Shown: in pieces, positions 33,554-42,694 of the stretch
Layout: each line of letters opens with the position of its first letter
Numbering within the stretch: position 1 is the stretch's first letter
Source of the DNA: Candidatus Wolframiiraptor sinensis
GTDB taxonomy: Archaea > Thermoproteota > Nitrososphaeria_A > Caldarchaeales > Wolframiiraptoraceae
Direction: 5' to 3'
Assembly: GCA_023268255.1 (NCBI GenBank)
Contig: JALNJX010000003.1
Location: 175,896 to 239,895 of the forward strand
DNA: 64,000 nucleotides
Translations under genes and position numbers: made by a program
Notes under the pieces: generated by a model
The model's input: only the letters and a program-made list of their open reading frames with translations
Told to the model about the DNA's origin: nothing
Databases searched by the model: none

Positions 33554-34342
33554 ATGCCGCCGATATTCTGCGTCGTCAGCCTCGGTAGGGGCAGGGGTAA
33601 AACCAGGCTTATCGAGAAGCTGGTGGCGGAGTTATCGAGGGCGGGTGTAAGGGTTGCGACCATAAAGCACTCAATGGAGAGCGTTGATCTCGCGGACAAG
33701 GATTCCCGCAGGCATCTCGAGGCCGGCGCCATCGAGACTTCCATAGTCTCGCCGTCAGAGCTCATAACAATTAGGCGATCCCGAGCATCCTTGGAGGATG
33801 CGGTAAGCTCGCTTCACGTCGAGGCCGACCTCATTCTTGCCGAGGGGTTCAAAGTCTCACCTCATCCCAAGATCCTCTGCGCCGAGGATGAGCGAGAGGC
33901 GGAGGAGATGCTGAAGACATTATCGAACGTGAGAGCGATAGTCCTCAAGTCACTTGGATCTGCGAAGGGAATCGCCGGAATTCAAGTTATGAGCGAGAAT
34001 GATGTCCTAGAGCTCGTTAAGAGAAGCGTGATCGAGTATTGGGTCGAGCTCGTTCCAGGCCTGGATTGCGGCAGGTGCAGGTATGGGTCTTGCCGGGGGA
34101 TGTCGAGGGCGATTCGGCGTGGTGAGGCCACGATCAGGGACTGCATGGCGAGAAGAGCGCTTAGGGCTAGGGTGAGCGTGGATGGCGAGGAGATCCCCCT
34201 CGGGCCATGGCCCCAGCAGCTCCTCCAGAATCTCTTGAAGGCATTCATCTCGTCGCTCAAGCTCGGCGAGAACATTCTCGAGAACGCCAGGAGTATCGTG
34301 GTTGAAGTGAGGCTTAGGGATGGAGATCCTGGTGATGGGTGA
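33554..34342 (+). CDS. mobB: MobB-like P-loop protein with Fe-S domain
   Basis: N-terminal P-loop GRGRGKT at residues 10-16, the ATIKHS motif and ADLILAEGFK follow the MobB family, the adapter for attaching a nucleotide to molybdopterin. The C-terminal part has CGRCRYGSCRGMSRAIRRG then DC, four Cys that fit a [4Fe-4S] cluster; such fusions occur in archaea. The first Lys of a classic Walker A is replaced by the GRGRGKT form. Its stop overlaps the EcfT-like gene, which suggests coupling to metal or cofactor uptake, e.g. molybdate or tungstate chemistry. Confidence 0.8.
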   Translation: MPPIFCVVSLGRGRGKTRLIEKLVAELSRAGVRVATIKHSMESVDLADKDSRRHLEAGAIETSIVSPSELITIRRSRASLEDAVSSLHVEADLILAEGFKVSPHPKILCAEDEREAEEMLKTLSNVRAIVLKSLGSAKGIAGIQVMSENDVLELVKRSVIEYWVELVPGLDCGRCRYGSCRGMSRAIRRGEATIRDCMARRALRARVSVDGEEIPLGPWPQQLLQNLLKAFISSLKLGENILENARSIVVEVRLRDGDPGDG

Positions 34343-35115
34343 TGGCGGCGATACTGGAGGGCCTGCGCTTCCAGCCCGGATCAAGCTTCATTCACAGGCT
34401 CGATCCAAGGGTCAAGCTCTTGATCTCCTCAACGCTCCTTATAACGGCCCTCCTATACTCCGAGATAACGGTCGTGAGCATAGTGATCGCGGCGGAGGCA
34501 TTACTCTCGGCGGCCAGCAGGACTCTCAGGAGATGGGCTAAGACCGTCTACGGCGCCATTCCTCTAATAATCCTGGTCTTCGCGATGAATTACCTATTCC
34601 TATCGCTTCAGGCGGGAGCCTTCGACGATCCCGAGATAATCTACAGGAGCTTCACGGCCTCATATAGGCTAATAGCTTTCATCGCCTCGTTCTCCATTTT
34701 CTTCCTAACGACCACGCCTGAGGAGCTCGGGATGACCTTCACGAAGCTCAGGATACCATACATCTACTCCTTCGCACTGATCTCCGCGATAAGGTTCACC
34801 CCGGTGCTGGCGGAGGAGCTTCAAGCGATAATGGATGCTCAGAGAGCCCGCGGCCTGGAGCTCGATAAGGGAGGCCCGATAACCAGAGTCAGGAGATATG
34901 TTCCCATCCTAGTGCCCCTGATAGTCAACGTGCTCAGGAGGAGCTATGAGCTAGCCGAGGCCATGGAGGTCAAGTGCTTCGGAGCATCGAAGAAGAGGAC
35001 GTTCTTGAGAGAGCTGAAGATGAGACCAGCTGATTACGCGGCTCTCACGATCACAGCCATCTGCCTCGCATTATCGGTTTATGTGCGACTCTCTATCACC
35101 CTCGCGGTTCCCTAG
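34339..35115 (+). CDS. ECF transporter T component, orphan
   Basis: A 258-residue membrane protein with about five helices and the T-component signature QRARGLELDKG near residue 170 plus ECFGAS-like VKCFGAS. It joins energy-coupling ATPases to a substrate-binding S component. No A or S gene is adjacent; a full ECF set lies at 49.9-52.7 kb, and this orphan could share its ATPase or have its own S gene elsewhere. Start is GTG 34339 or ATG 34342, overlapping mobB by 4 nt. Confidence 0.85.
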   Translation: MMAAILEGLRFQPGSSFIHRLDPRVKLLISSTLLITALLYSEITVVSIVIAAEALLSAASRTLRRWAKTVYGAIPLIILVFAMNYLFLSLQAGAFDDPEIIYRSFTASYRLIAFIASFSIFFLTTTPEELGMTFTKLRIPYIYSFALISAIRFTPVLAEELQAIMDAQRARGLELDKGGPITRVRRYVPILVPLIVNVLRRSYELAEAMEVKCFGASKKRTFLRELKMRPADYAALTITAICLALSVYVRLSITLAVP

Positions 35116-35170
35116 CGCGCAGAAGAGCGGCGGGAAAAGGCTTAATGCCATGTTTGAGCAATAGAGAAAT

Positions 35171-35680
35171 ATGCTCGAGATAGGCGGTCAAGTTGAGTTT
35201 CTATCGGGCTTGATACTCATCATACTGGGGCTTGTAGTCGCCTTCTTCGGGAGGAAGCTCGCGAAGATTCTATTCTTCCTGATAGGAGGGCTGATCGGAG
35301 CATTCCTCGCGCTACTGGTATCATCTGCATTCATCCAGCCGCCCTACACGTATTTCGCCGCGGTGGCGGGCTTCGTGATACTGGGCCTGATATTCCTCCT
35401 GCTCATGCGATTCGGCGCTGGAATACTCGCGGGCTTCGCGACATTCCTGCTCTTAAGAGATGTTATTGGAGTGCTCTTGGCGGTCGTCCTCGCCCTAGTA
35501 GTCTTGATAATAGTGATAACGCTCTTCGATAAGATCCTCTCGGTGATCACGGCGTTCGTCGGCTCCTTGATCTTCGTGGTCGGGTTGACGCAGGCTGAAA
35601 TACCGCTGCCGGGAGCCCTGCAGCTCGCCATAATAGCCGTTATAACGATCCTGGGGTCTATAGTCCAGCTCAAGACCTAG
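35171..35680 (+). CDS. Multi-span membrane protein, DUF4203-like
   Basis: 169 residues, almost all hydrophobic, with seven or so predicted helices and a GRKLAKILFFLIGGLIGAF motif near the N terminus similar to the TMEM198/DUF4203 type. Function unknown. It converges with the next gene with an 11-nt overlap. Confidence 0.6.
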   Translation: MLEIGGQVEFLSGLILIILGLVVAFFGRKLAKILFFLIGGLIGAFLALLVSSAFIQPPYTYFAAVAGFVILGLIFLLLMRFGAGILAGFATFLLLRDVIGVLLAVVLALVVLIIVITLFDKILSVITAFVGSLIFVVGLTQAEIPLPGALQLAIIAVITILGSIVQLKT

Positions 35681-36224
35681 CCGCGGCGAGGCTATACGCC
35701 AGCTCAGCAGCCTCCTCCGGATCCTCGGTGAAATGCGCCTTGACAATCCTACGGTGATCCAAGTACCCGTCTTCACAAAATTCCCGGAGCTTATCCGATG
35801 GATAGCCGGTCCCGATCAATATTATCAAGGGCTTCGCATAGAGATATGCTAAGAATGCCTCTATGATTGTTCCGGCGCCGCCGCCTAGGATCACCATCGA
35901 GCTGCAGCTCCTAGCGAGCGTTATGCTCCTCATCTGATACGTCATCCCGCTTAGAATTGAGATCACATTATAGGGGCTGTATCTCGGGTGGCTCTCGCAG
36001 ATGAGCTCATCCTCGACCGGTATGATTCCGATGGTCAGCCCGCCGCCCTCGACGAACTCCCTACATGCGATCCTCATCAGCCCGCCGTCGCCGCCGCTCA
36101 TCAAAATGACGTCATCCTTGTATCTGAGGAGTGCTTGAGCGAACCTGCGCGCCTTATCAGCCGCGATTAGCGGCGGATCTGGATCGCTTGAAGCGCCTAT
36201 GGCGATCAGGATCCTCTTACTCAT
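35670..36224 (-). CDS. SLOG/TIGR00725-type nucleotide-binding protein
   Basis: 184-residue Rossmann-like protein of the lysine-decarboxylase-like (LOG/SLOG) superfamily. It shows ALLRYKDDVILMSGGDGGLM, GMTYQMRSI and the typical ILGGGAGTIIEAFLAY. Relatives hydrolyse nucleotide monophosphates such as cytokinin precursors or bind nucleotides in signalling. A full catalytic PGGxGTxxE is only partly kept (GGGAGTIIE). Confidence 0.75.
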   Translation of the reverse strand: MSKRILIAIGASSDPDPPLIAADKARRFAQALLRYKDDVILMSGGDGGLMRIACREFVEGGGLTIGIIPVEDELICESHPRYSPYNVISILSGMTYQMRSITLARSCSSMVILGGGAGTIIEAFLAYLYAKPLIILIGTGYPSDKLREFCEDGYLDHRRIVKAHFTEDPEEAAELAYSLAAARS

Positions 36225-36265
36225 GCCGGCACAATGGCTTCTAGTGGAAAATAAAGATGAGGAGG

Positions 36266-36667
36266 TTAAGTCTCAAGCTCTACTCGGATCTCCGGCTTCG
36301 CTCCAGCTCTCTCGAAGATTAATCCAACGGGACATATCTCCATGGTCAGCTTCAGCGCCGTCTCGACCTCCTCTCTGCTCGCCGCCGTCTTTATCCTGAG
36401 GACGCCTCTCACCTTTTCTATTGTCTTCTCGCCCTTCTCCGCCTCGAGCTCAACTCTGAGGCTCTCGTAGCTAAGCTTCCTCTTCCCGGCGACGATGGCG
36501 AAGATCGTCCCGATGCACCCTGCCAGGCTCATTAACGCGAGCTCGAGGGCTGTTGGGCCTAGGTCCTCGCCGCCCTGATTCACAGGAAGATCCACGACCA
36601 CGCTATGAGCTCTACCATTATCCACCACGCTCCTGAACCCTGATATCCAGACGGATACGGCCTTCAC
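36266..36667 (-). CDS. OsmC-family protein
   Basis: 133 residues, with the two redox Cys of the family in LAGCIGT and EICPVG and the GPTALELALMSLAGC helix. OsmC proteins reduce organic hydroperoxides with thiols; some are only thiol-binding. Divergent from the small gene at 36720. Confidence 0.88.
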   Translation of the reverse strand: MKAVSVWISGFRSVVDNGRAHSVVVDLPVNQGGEDLGPTALELALMSLAGCIGTIFAIVAGKRKLSYESLRVELEAEKGEKTIEKVRGVLRIKTAASREEVETALKLTMEICPVGLIFERAGAKPEIRVELET

Positions 36668-36719
36668 GGAAAGTAAATTATGCCCCGACTGTTAAATACT
36701 TTTTTTGGCAGGATGCTGA

Positions 36720-36944
36720 ATGCTTCCTGCGATGAGCGCGCGCGATCGGGTCAAAAGCGCGCTAAGAGCTGGGCTGAGGGATATTGATGAGCGGATAAGG
36801 GATGTTGTGGAGCGCTATAGGCGCGGGGAACTCGATCGCGAGGCATACATAAGGCTGAGATGCGAGCTCGAGCTGGAAAAAGGTAGGAGAGTTTTGGAGA
36901 ATCTCAGGAGAATGTTCTCCGGCCGCCGCTCACTCGCCGAATAA
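36720..36944 (+). CDS. Small charged helical protein
   Basis: 74 residues, very rich in Arg and Glu, predicted to be two or three helices (RYRRGELDREAYIRLRCELE). This pattern resembles the SHOCT-like RGELTREEY motif of short oligomerising proteins. A GTTAAATA element at about 36689-36696 fits a leaderless start at ATG 36720. It converges with apgM with a 15-nt overlap. Confidence 0.5.
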   Translation: MLPAMSARDRVKSALRAGLRDIDERIRDVVERYRRGELDREAYIRLRCELELEKGRRVLENLRRMFSGRRSLAE

Positions 36945-38171
36945 TGGAACCCTCCCGAGATAATTCATCAGAATCCTCATGAGATCTGTTCCCCTGATCC
37001 TGCAGAGAGCTCCACGGGCGCAGGAGATCTCGTCGAACTTCCTGACATCGTCTCTGCGGACGTCTGGGCCCATGATCGCGAGCGGTACGGGGTCGCCTCT
37101 ATGCTCTCCAACCTCGCTGGGCGTCGTGTGATCTCCCGTGATCGCGAGATAGTATCCCTCGGATGACACCTTCTCGACCAGCGGCATCAGCTCCCTCGAG
37201 ATCCACTCGATCACCTTGACCTTCTTCGCCGGATTTTTGTCATGGCTCACGTTATCCGTCGCCTTAACGTGCAGGAAGACGAGATCGTAATCGTCCAGGG
37301 CTCTTATGGCCGCCTCGACCTTCCCCCTCAAATTCGTGTTCACCGTGCCATTTGCTCCGGGAACATGGATGAGCTCGAAGCCTACGGCCTTCGCGACCCC
37401 CTTATACAATCCGCCGCCGGCGATTGCCGCAGCCCTCACGCCCCAGATCTTCGTGATGGGCTCAATCCTTGGAAGAGTTCCAGCTCCGCGGGGCAGTAGA
37501 GTGTTCGCGGGCATCAGGCCCCTCCTAATCCGATCCCGATTCAGCGGGTGCTCTGCCAGAATCCTGCCCGCCTTCTCGAGGAATTCCTGAAGAGCCTTAG
37601 CGGTTCTCTCCGCCTCCGGGCTATTATCAAGGGCCCTGGGAGCCGCGGGTCTCACGCCAGCCTTATGCGTATCGACATCAGAGACGTGCCTGGAAAGTCT
37701 CTCACCCCTCAGAACTAGGACTCCCCGATGCTCGGATGAATGATGGAAGATTGCCTGGACCCCGCTGACGCTTTCGATCCTGACCTCCTTCAAGGCCTCG
37801 GCAAGCTGTCTAGCCTCCTCGCTACTTATCCTCCCAGCCCTCCTATCAATTACAACGCCATCCTCGTTCACTGTTCCGAAGTTGCATCTGAAGGCCACAT
37901 CGCCCGGCTGGAGCTCGACGCCGACTCCGAGGGCCTCGAAAGCCCCCCTACCGGGATAGCATGCGAAGGGGTCGTAGCCGAAGATTGCGAGATGAGCTGT
38001 ATCGCTTCCAGGAGGCTGTCCAGGCGCTATCACATCCATTATCCCGCACTCGCCCTCAGAGGCTATTCTATCGAGAGCGTCAGCTCTAGCGGCCTGCAAG
38101 GGAGTTAGGCCGCCGAGAGCTCTCACGGGCCTATCGCCCAGACCATCGCAGACTACGAGAATCACCTTCAT
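36930..38171 (-). CDS. apgM: 2,3-bisphosphoglycerate-independent phosphoglycerate mutase, archaeal type
   Basis: Interconverts 3- and 2-phosphoglycerate in glycolysis and gluconeogenesis. Alkaline-phosphatase fold with metal sites: VVCDGLGDRP at the start, the catalytic Ser in PGSDTAHLAIFGYDP, HVKATDNVSHDKN and ITGDHTTP. 413 residues is standard. The frame is open to 38210, but a TATA element (38195-38203, minus strand) lies 27 nt before ATG 38171, which also gives the family N terminus MKVILVVCDG. Confidence 0.95.
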   Translation of the reverse strand: MKVILVVCDGLGDRPVRALGGLTPLQAARADALDRIASEGECGIMDVIAPGQPPGSDTAHLAIFGYDPFACYPGRGAFEALGVGVELQPGDVAFRCNFGTVNEDGVVIDRRAGRISSEEARQLAEALKEVRIESVSGVQAIFHHSSEHRGVLVLRGERLSRHVSDVDTHKAGVRPAAPRALDNSPEAERTAKALQEFLEKAGRILAEHPLNRDRIRRGLMPANTLLPRGAGTLPRIEPITKIWGVRAAAIAGGGLYKGVAKAVGFELIHVPGANGTVNTNLRGKVEAAIRALDDYDLVFLHVKATDNVSHDKNPAKKVKVIEWISRELMPLVEKVSSEGYYLAITGDHTTPSEVGEHRGDPVPLAIMGPDVRRDDVRKFDEISCARGALCRIRGTDLMRILMNYLGRVPLFGE

Positions 38172-38275
38172 GGCGCCAAAACCTAGCCTTAAGCATATTT
38201 TAAACATCAATTTTTCTTACGGGGGGTTGTAGCATTAAGGATTAAGGATATCAAGGAGCTCATTGCGGGCGATGC

Positions 38276-38455
38276 ATGGCTTGCGCGTGCCCTAAGTGTG
38301 GCGGCGAGATGATGAGCATAGTCAAGAGCCTCTCGGCGAGGATCGGCCCATTCTCGGTTAAGAGCTTCCTGCCGCCGGAGCTCCAGAGATATGAGTCGGT
38401 GGAGGTGAGGGTCTGCGTGGCCTGCGGATACACGGAGCTCTACTGGCTCAAGTAG
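38276..38455 (+). CDS. Small zinc-ribbon protein
   Basis: 59 residues: CACPKCGGEM at the start and RVCVACGYTELYW near the end, a two-CxxC zinc ribbon of the kind found in nucleic-acid-binding small proteins. The segment between them is short and contains SFLPPEL. It is divergent from apgM and overlaps the end of the convergent ThiI-like gene by 16 nt. Function unknown. Confidence 0.7.
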   Translation: MACACPKCGGEMMSIVKSLSARIGPFSVKSFLPPELQRYESVEVRVCVACGYTELYWLK

Positions 38456-39096
38456 GCGCCCGTGGAAACCTCCATCCTCTCAACTTTCTCTAATGCATTC
38501 GCGATTAGCTCCTCGACGGGTAGGGCTTTCTCGATCTTCTCGATTTCCTCCAGCTTGGCCGCCGTCGCCTGCCTTCGGGGCACGAAGAGCGTGCAGCAAT
38601 CCTCCTGAGGTTTTATCGAGATATCATATGTTCCTATCTCCTTCGCCAGCGCGGTGATCTCCTCCTTATCCAATCCTATGAGCGGTCTTAAAACCGGGGT
38701 TCTCGCAGCCGCATCTATGACCCTGAGGTTCTGGAGCGTCTGGGATGAGACCTGGCCCAAGCTCTCGCCCGTGACCAAGAACATTGCCCTCTCGCGCTCA
38801 GCAATCACCTCAGCTATCCTGAGCATGAATCTCCTATACAGGATCACGAGATACTTGGGATCAACCCGGGTTCTCAGGTAGGATTGTATCTCGGCGAGCG
38901 GCGCGAGGTATAGTGTGCGCGTTGGCCCATATCTCGAAAGAATTCTAACCAGTTGCATCACCTTATAGATGCTGGACCTCGAGATGAGGGGAAAGCTGTG
39001 AAAATGAAGATAGACAAGCTCCACCCCCCTCCTCAGCATGAGGTACGCGGAGACCGGGGAATCTATTCCGCCTGAGATCAGCGAGATCGCCCTCAA
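38440..39096 (-). CDS. ThiI-type PP-loop ATPase without THUMP domain
   Basis: 218 residues covering only the C-terminal PP-loop part of ThiI, the tRNA U8 4-thiouridylation enzyme. It has SLISGGIDSPVSAYLM at the N terminus, TGESLGQVSSQTLQNL and the Cys pair QEDCCTLF. Full ThiI also has ferredoxin-like and THUMP RNA-binding domains, absent here, so tRNA must be presented by another protein or the enzyme has another thiolation target. The cysteine desulfurase gene two positions upstream in the same direction could supply sulfur. Confidence 0.82.
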   Translation of the reverse strand: MRAISLISGGIDSPVSAYLMLRRGVELVYLHFHSFPLISRSSIYKVMQLVRILSRYGPTRTLYLAPLAEIQSYLRTRVDPKYLVILYRRFMLRIAEVIAERERAMFLVTGESLGQVSSQTLQNLRVIDAAARTPVLRPLIGLDKEEITALAKEIGTYDISIKPQEDCCTLFVPRRQATAAKLEEIEKIEKALPVEELIANALEKVERMEVSTGAYLSQ

Positions 39097-39129
39097 GCTC
39101 CCGCTAAGACATCGTCTCGGCAGCTTGCT

Positions 39130-39966
39130 TTAAACATGCTTTCCAGCGTTCCTCGATAAGCCTCCTGCAGCCAGTATCTTGGATAGGATGAAGCCATAGA
39201 CCAGCGAGTCCGCGAGTATCTCTAGGGTGTGGAAGGGCAGGATCACCGGAGGAATGGACGGCCTCGAGATTAATGGTATGAATCCCCCGACTAGGAAGAG
39301 CACGAGGAACACGGCGATGAAGCTCGATTTATGGTCGCCACTTAGTGAGGCGATGATAGGGAATAGGGCGGCCACGTAAAGGAGCCCTCTGAGGATCTCC
39401 AGCGGCACGATCAACTCGAATCCCGGGACCTAAGGCCAAGCGTCGAATCACTATAATACTCGGCTACGAAGGGTAGATGAGCATCCCGAAGAAGGAATAG
39501 AGCAAAAGATATGCTACGGCGCTGACAGCTATTTGCCACGCCCATGAGCCGGCATTACGCGAAGATAAATGGCTCCTAATTAGGTTGAGTAGGCTTCTAT
39601 CTCCGGTCGGCAGAATAATCACCGCCATTGTCGCCTCCGCGAGAGTTATGGGAATCGGCATGGTGATCGCGGCTGCCAATACTTCTACCCGGCTGAAGAT
39701 CGTGGTGAAAAGTACGCCTCAACAATATTGCTGAGAAACGTCACGACGTAGAGGTTGATCCAGGTTAGGATAAGAGCATGCAGCGGCTTAACTTCGATTC
39801 TCGTGAGCAGCCATGTAAGAAGGGAGCCCAGCATAACGCCGGTCATGAAGCTTAGGAGAATGAATGATGCATCCAAGACTTTTCCAGCAATCACGCCGTA
39901 CAGCATATCGGTGATAGCGATGAAGGCAATCAAAGCAAGATATCTAGCGATCTTAGCTCGGCTCAT
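39130..39966 (-). pseudogene. Membrane protein gene broken by several frameshifts
   Basis: Three hydrophobic frames follow one another: 39966-39685, 39679-39464 and 39414-39130. They can be joined into one ~270-residue protein with about seven helices. At the first junction VEAYF continues in another frame as TTIFSRVEVLAAAIT; at the next FGMLIYP continues as FVAEYYSDSTLGLRS and then as PGFELIVPLEILRGLLY. The shifts fall in TTTTC, ACCCTT and TCCCGGG runs. Either the gene is dead or the assembly has homopolymer errors. The intact family is unknown to me. It lies between iscS and the ThiI-like gene in the same direction. Confidence 0.7.
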
Positions 39967-39984
39967 GAGTATTTTGGCCGCACC

Positions 39985-41154
39985 TCAATAATAAGACTTT
40001 CTCTCCGAGCATGCTCCATACTTCTCGGCTATCTCCCTAATGCACTCGACCGCGTAGTCGATTTCATCTCCAGTTGTCCATCTTCCTATGCTGAGCCTCA
40101 GGCCTCTCCTAGCCTGCCTCTCATTTAATCCTATTGCTAGGAGTACGTGGCTCGGCTCGATCTTTCCGCTCGAGCACGCCGATCCCGTGGACGCGGCTAT
40201 GCCGCGCTCATTCAGCTCCATTATCAGCCTCTCGCCGTCGATGAACTCGAGCCAGAAGCTCGCGATGGTCGGCAGCCTCCTCTCCGGGTGGCCCGTCAAG
40301 TGGACGCCATCCAGCTCGAGAATTCTCTTGATTAGCTTTCCGCAGAGCCCCCTCAGCCTCTCAGCCTCCTCGCTCATGACTTCTCCAGCTATCCTGCACG
40401 CCTCCGCGAATCCAACCGCTCCGGGGACGTTCACGGTGCTAGATCTGAGACCATGCTCGTGGCCGCCGCCGTGGAGTAGGGGCTCGAGCTTGACGCCATC
40501 TCTGATGTAGAGACCGCCAATCCCCTTCGGCCCATAAATCTTGTGAGCGCTAATCGTCAGCAGATCCACGCTCATTTCCTCGACGTTCACGGGGAGCTTT
40601 CCCAGGCTCTGAGCCGCATCAACGTGAAAATATACTCCACGTTCTCCGCAGATTTTGCCGATTTCCCTCACCGGCTCTATCGTCCCGATCTCGTTATTAG
40701 CGTGCATTATTGAGACGAGTGTCGTGTCGCGCCTAATCGCGGCCTCCACATCGGCCGGATTGACCAGCCCATGCTCATCAACTGGGAGATAGGTTACCTC
40801 GAAGCCGTACTTCTCGAGCCACCTGCACGGCTCTAGGACGCTGGGATGCTCTATCTTGGACGTGATGATGTGCCTGCCTCTCCCCCGGTTGGCCAGGGCA
40901 ACGCCCTTAATGGCGAGATTATTGCTCTCAGTGGCGCTGCTCGTGAAGATGAGCTCCATCGGATTAGCGCCGATAAACGCGGCAATAGTCTCCCTAGCCT
41001 TCTCAAGCGCCTCCCTGGCCTCCATGCCCCAATAATGGGGGCTCATCGTGTTCCCGAACCTATCCCTGAAATACGGCATCATAGCCTCGATTACTCTTGG
41101 GTCCATTGGCGTCGTGGAGGCATAATCCATGTAGACGCGGCGCGCCGCAGGCAT
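39985..41154 (-). CDS. iscS: Cysteine desulfurase, NifS/IscS type
   Basis: PLP enzyme that releases sulfur from cysteine for Fe-S clusters and tRNA thiolation. It has MDYASTTPMDP at the N terminus, the PLP lysine in SAHKIYGPKGIGGLY and the catalytic loop STGSACSSGKIEPSHVL. 389 residues is typical. Same direction as the ThiI-like gene, which suggests a shared sulfur-transfer unit interrupted by the broken membrane gene. Confidence 0.95.
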   Translation of the reverse strand: MPAARRVYMDYASTTPMDPRVIEAMMPYFRDRFGNTMSPHYWGMEAREALEKARETIAAFIGANPMELIFTSSATESNNLAIKGVALANRGRGRHIITSKIEHPSVLEPCRWLEKYGFEVTYLPVDEHGLVNPADVEAAIRRDTTLVSIMHANNEIGTIEPVREIGKICGERGVYFHVDAAQSLGKLPVNVEEMSVDLLTISAHKIYGPKGIGGLYIRDGVKLEPLLHGGGHEHGLRSSTVNVPGAVGFAEACRIAGEVMSEEAERLRGLCGKLIKRILELDGVHLTGHPERRLPTIASFWLEFIDGERLIMELNERGIAASTGSACSSGKIEPSHVLLAIGLNERQARRGLRLSIGRWTTGDEIDYAVECIREIAEKYGACSERKSYY

Positions 41155-41302
41155 TTCCAGCCCGAGATCGGCTTCCGCACCCTCACAATATATGTTCTTC
41201 CACCATCATTCCCGTCTACCAAGCTCTTGATATCAAGATGCTAAATCATATGCGATTTTCTCAAATTTCATCATTAGAGCAGATCTGGAAACGTATTTTA
41301 GA

Positions 41303-42655
41303 TTGTCGGCTTGCCGGCGAATCGAGTTGCCTCCGCACTACGCGACCCCGAGTCTCAGGCTCATTCTGGTTCTGGAAATGGTATTCGCGGGAGCATATCT
41401 AGCTCTAACTAGGAATCTCCTAGTGATTTACTTGACCTCGATGGGATTCGGCGTCGGCGAGATCTCGATCGTAACTGTGATCGCGACCGCCATATCATCT
41501 CTGTCCTCAGTGATGCTGTGGAAGTTCCCGAATTTCCTTACGCGCGGGGTTAAGGCGAAGTTCTTACTATTCCACGCTCTCGAGCGGATATTCTGGATTC
41601 CGATGGTGCTCACGAGAGACCTGCTGAGCATAGCGATCTTCTACGCGGTGATAGGCACATCGACCACGATGATAAGCGCATTCATGAACCTGCTGATCTA
41701 CTCCTCTTTCGACGAGGCGGGCGTGAGGGATGTTACGGCCAAGAGGACTATTGCCGGCAACCTGATGACCACGATTGGATCCGCGGCGGCCATAACGATG
41801 CTCGCGACCCTGCCGAAAGACGTGAAATTCCCTGTAATCTTCGTAGTCGGCTCGCTATTGGGCCTTCTCTCAACATTCGCGCTATCAACCGCTGACATGA
41901 GGCATCTCGAGGGATTCGAGGTTCCGGGAAAGGTGAAGAGGCCTGAGCAGATGTTCACGGTCTCATCATTTTTGCTCGCGATGCTGACATCCAGCAACCT
42001 GCTTGGAATAGTGTGGACCCCTTACTTGATGGTCGTCTTGGGAGCTCCCGACTACCTCGCGGCTACGATGAACTTCGTTTCGACGATCTTCGGGATACTG
42101 GGCTCGCTCTTCTGGGCGAGGAGGTCGCTCAGGAGCTTCAGGATCGCCCTTGGAGGCGTTACCCTAGTTCCGATCGCGGCCTTCATCACCCCTGCGCCCG
42201 CGGCTCATCTCGGGATATCCGCCTTCGGCACATTCATGTTCACTGGAGCGAGCTTTCTCGGAAACTTCCTATTCGCCAGGTACCTGAGGGAGTTCGGCGC
42301 GGTCAGGTCAAGCATAATACTCTCGGCGCTGACTAACTTCTCCCAGCTTCTGGCAACACCCTTCGGCATCCTCCTCAGCCAGAACTACATGCTTCTCTTC
42401 GCCTCCGTGATCTCGATCAGGCTCCTCTCGGTGATTCTTGCATTCCTCGCGGTGCCGGAGGTCGCGGCCGTGCCGGAGGACGTCGCGAGAACATACTCCC
42501 AGCTCATCTACACAAATAGCCTCATGGGGTATGCGCTCATCCAAGAGACGAGTAGGGAGATTGTGGCCCTAACGATCAGGCTTCTCGCCCTGGCCGCTGT
42601 GCTCACTCTCCTTTACGTTATCTACAGGCTCGTTTTTCTCCTCGCCGGGCTCTAA
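41303..42655 (+). CDS. MFS-like transporter
   Basis: About 450 residues with 12 predicted helices in two halves and a central loop near residues 195-215, the usual major-facilitator layout. Substrate unknown; there is no clear sugar or drug-antiporter motif. The frame opens with TTG at 41303. A TATA-like TATTTTAG lies at about 41293-41300, so the TTG at 41327 (followed by PPHYATPSL) may be the real start. Confidence 0.75.
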   Translation: MSACRRIELPPHYATPSLRLILVLEMVFAGAYLALTRNLLVIYLTSMGFGVGEISIVTVIATAISSLSSVMLWKFPNFLTRGVKAKFLLFHALERIFWIPMVLTRDLLSIAIFYAVIGTSTTMISAFMNLLIYSSFDEAGVRDVTAKRTIAGNLMTTIGSAAAITMLATLPKDVKFPVIFVVGSLLGLLSTFALSTADMRHLEGFEVPGKVKRPEQMFTVSSFLLAMLTSSNLLGIVWTPYLMVVLGAPDYLAATMNFVSTIFGILGSLFWARRSLRSFRIALGGVTLVPIAAFITPAPAAHLGISAFGTFMFTGASFLGNFLFARYLREFGAVRSSIILSALTNFSQLLATPFGILLSQNYMLLFASVISIRLLSVILAFLAVPEVAAVPEDVARTYSQLIYTNSLMGYALIQETSREIVALTIRLLALAAVLTLLYVIYRLVFLLAGL

Positions 42656-42694
42656 AAGGTAAGCTAAAATGCTGCCGAATCACAGGCCACCGGG

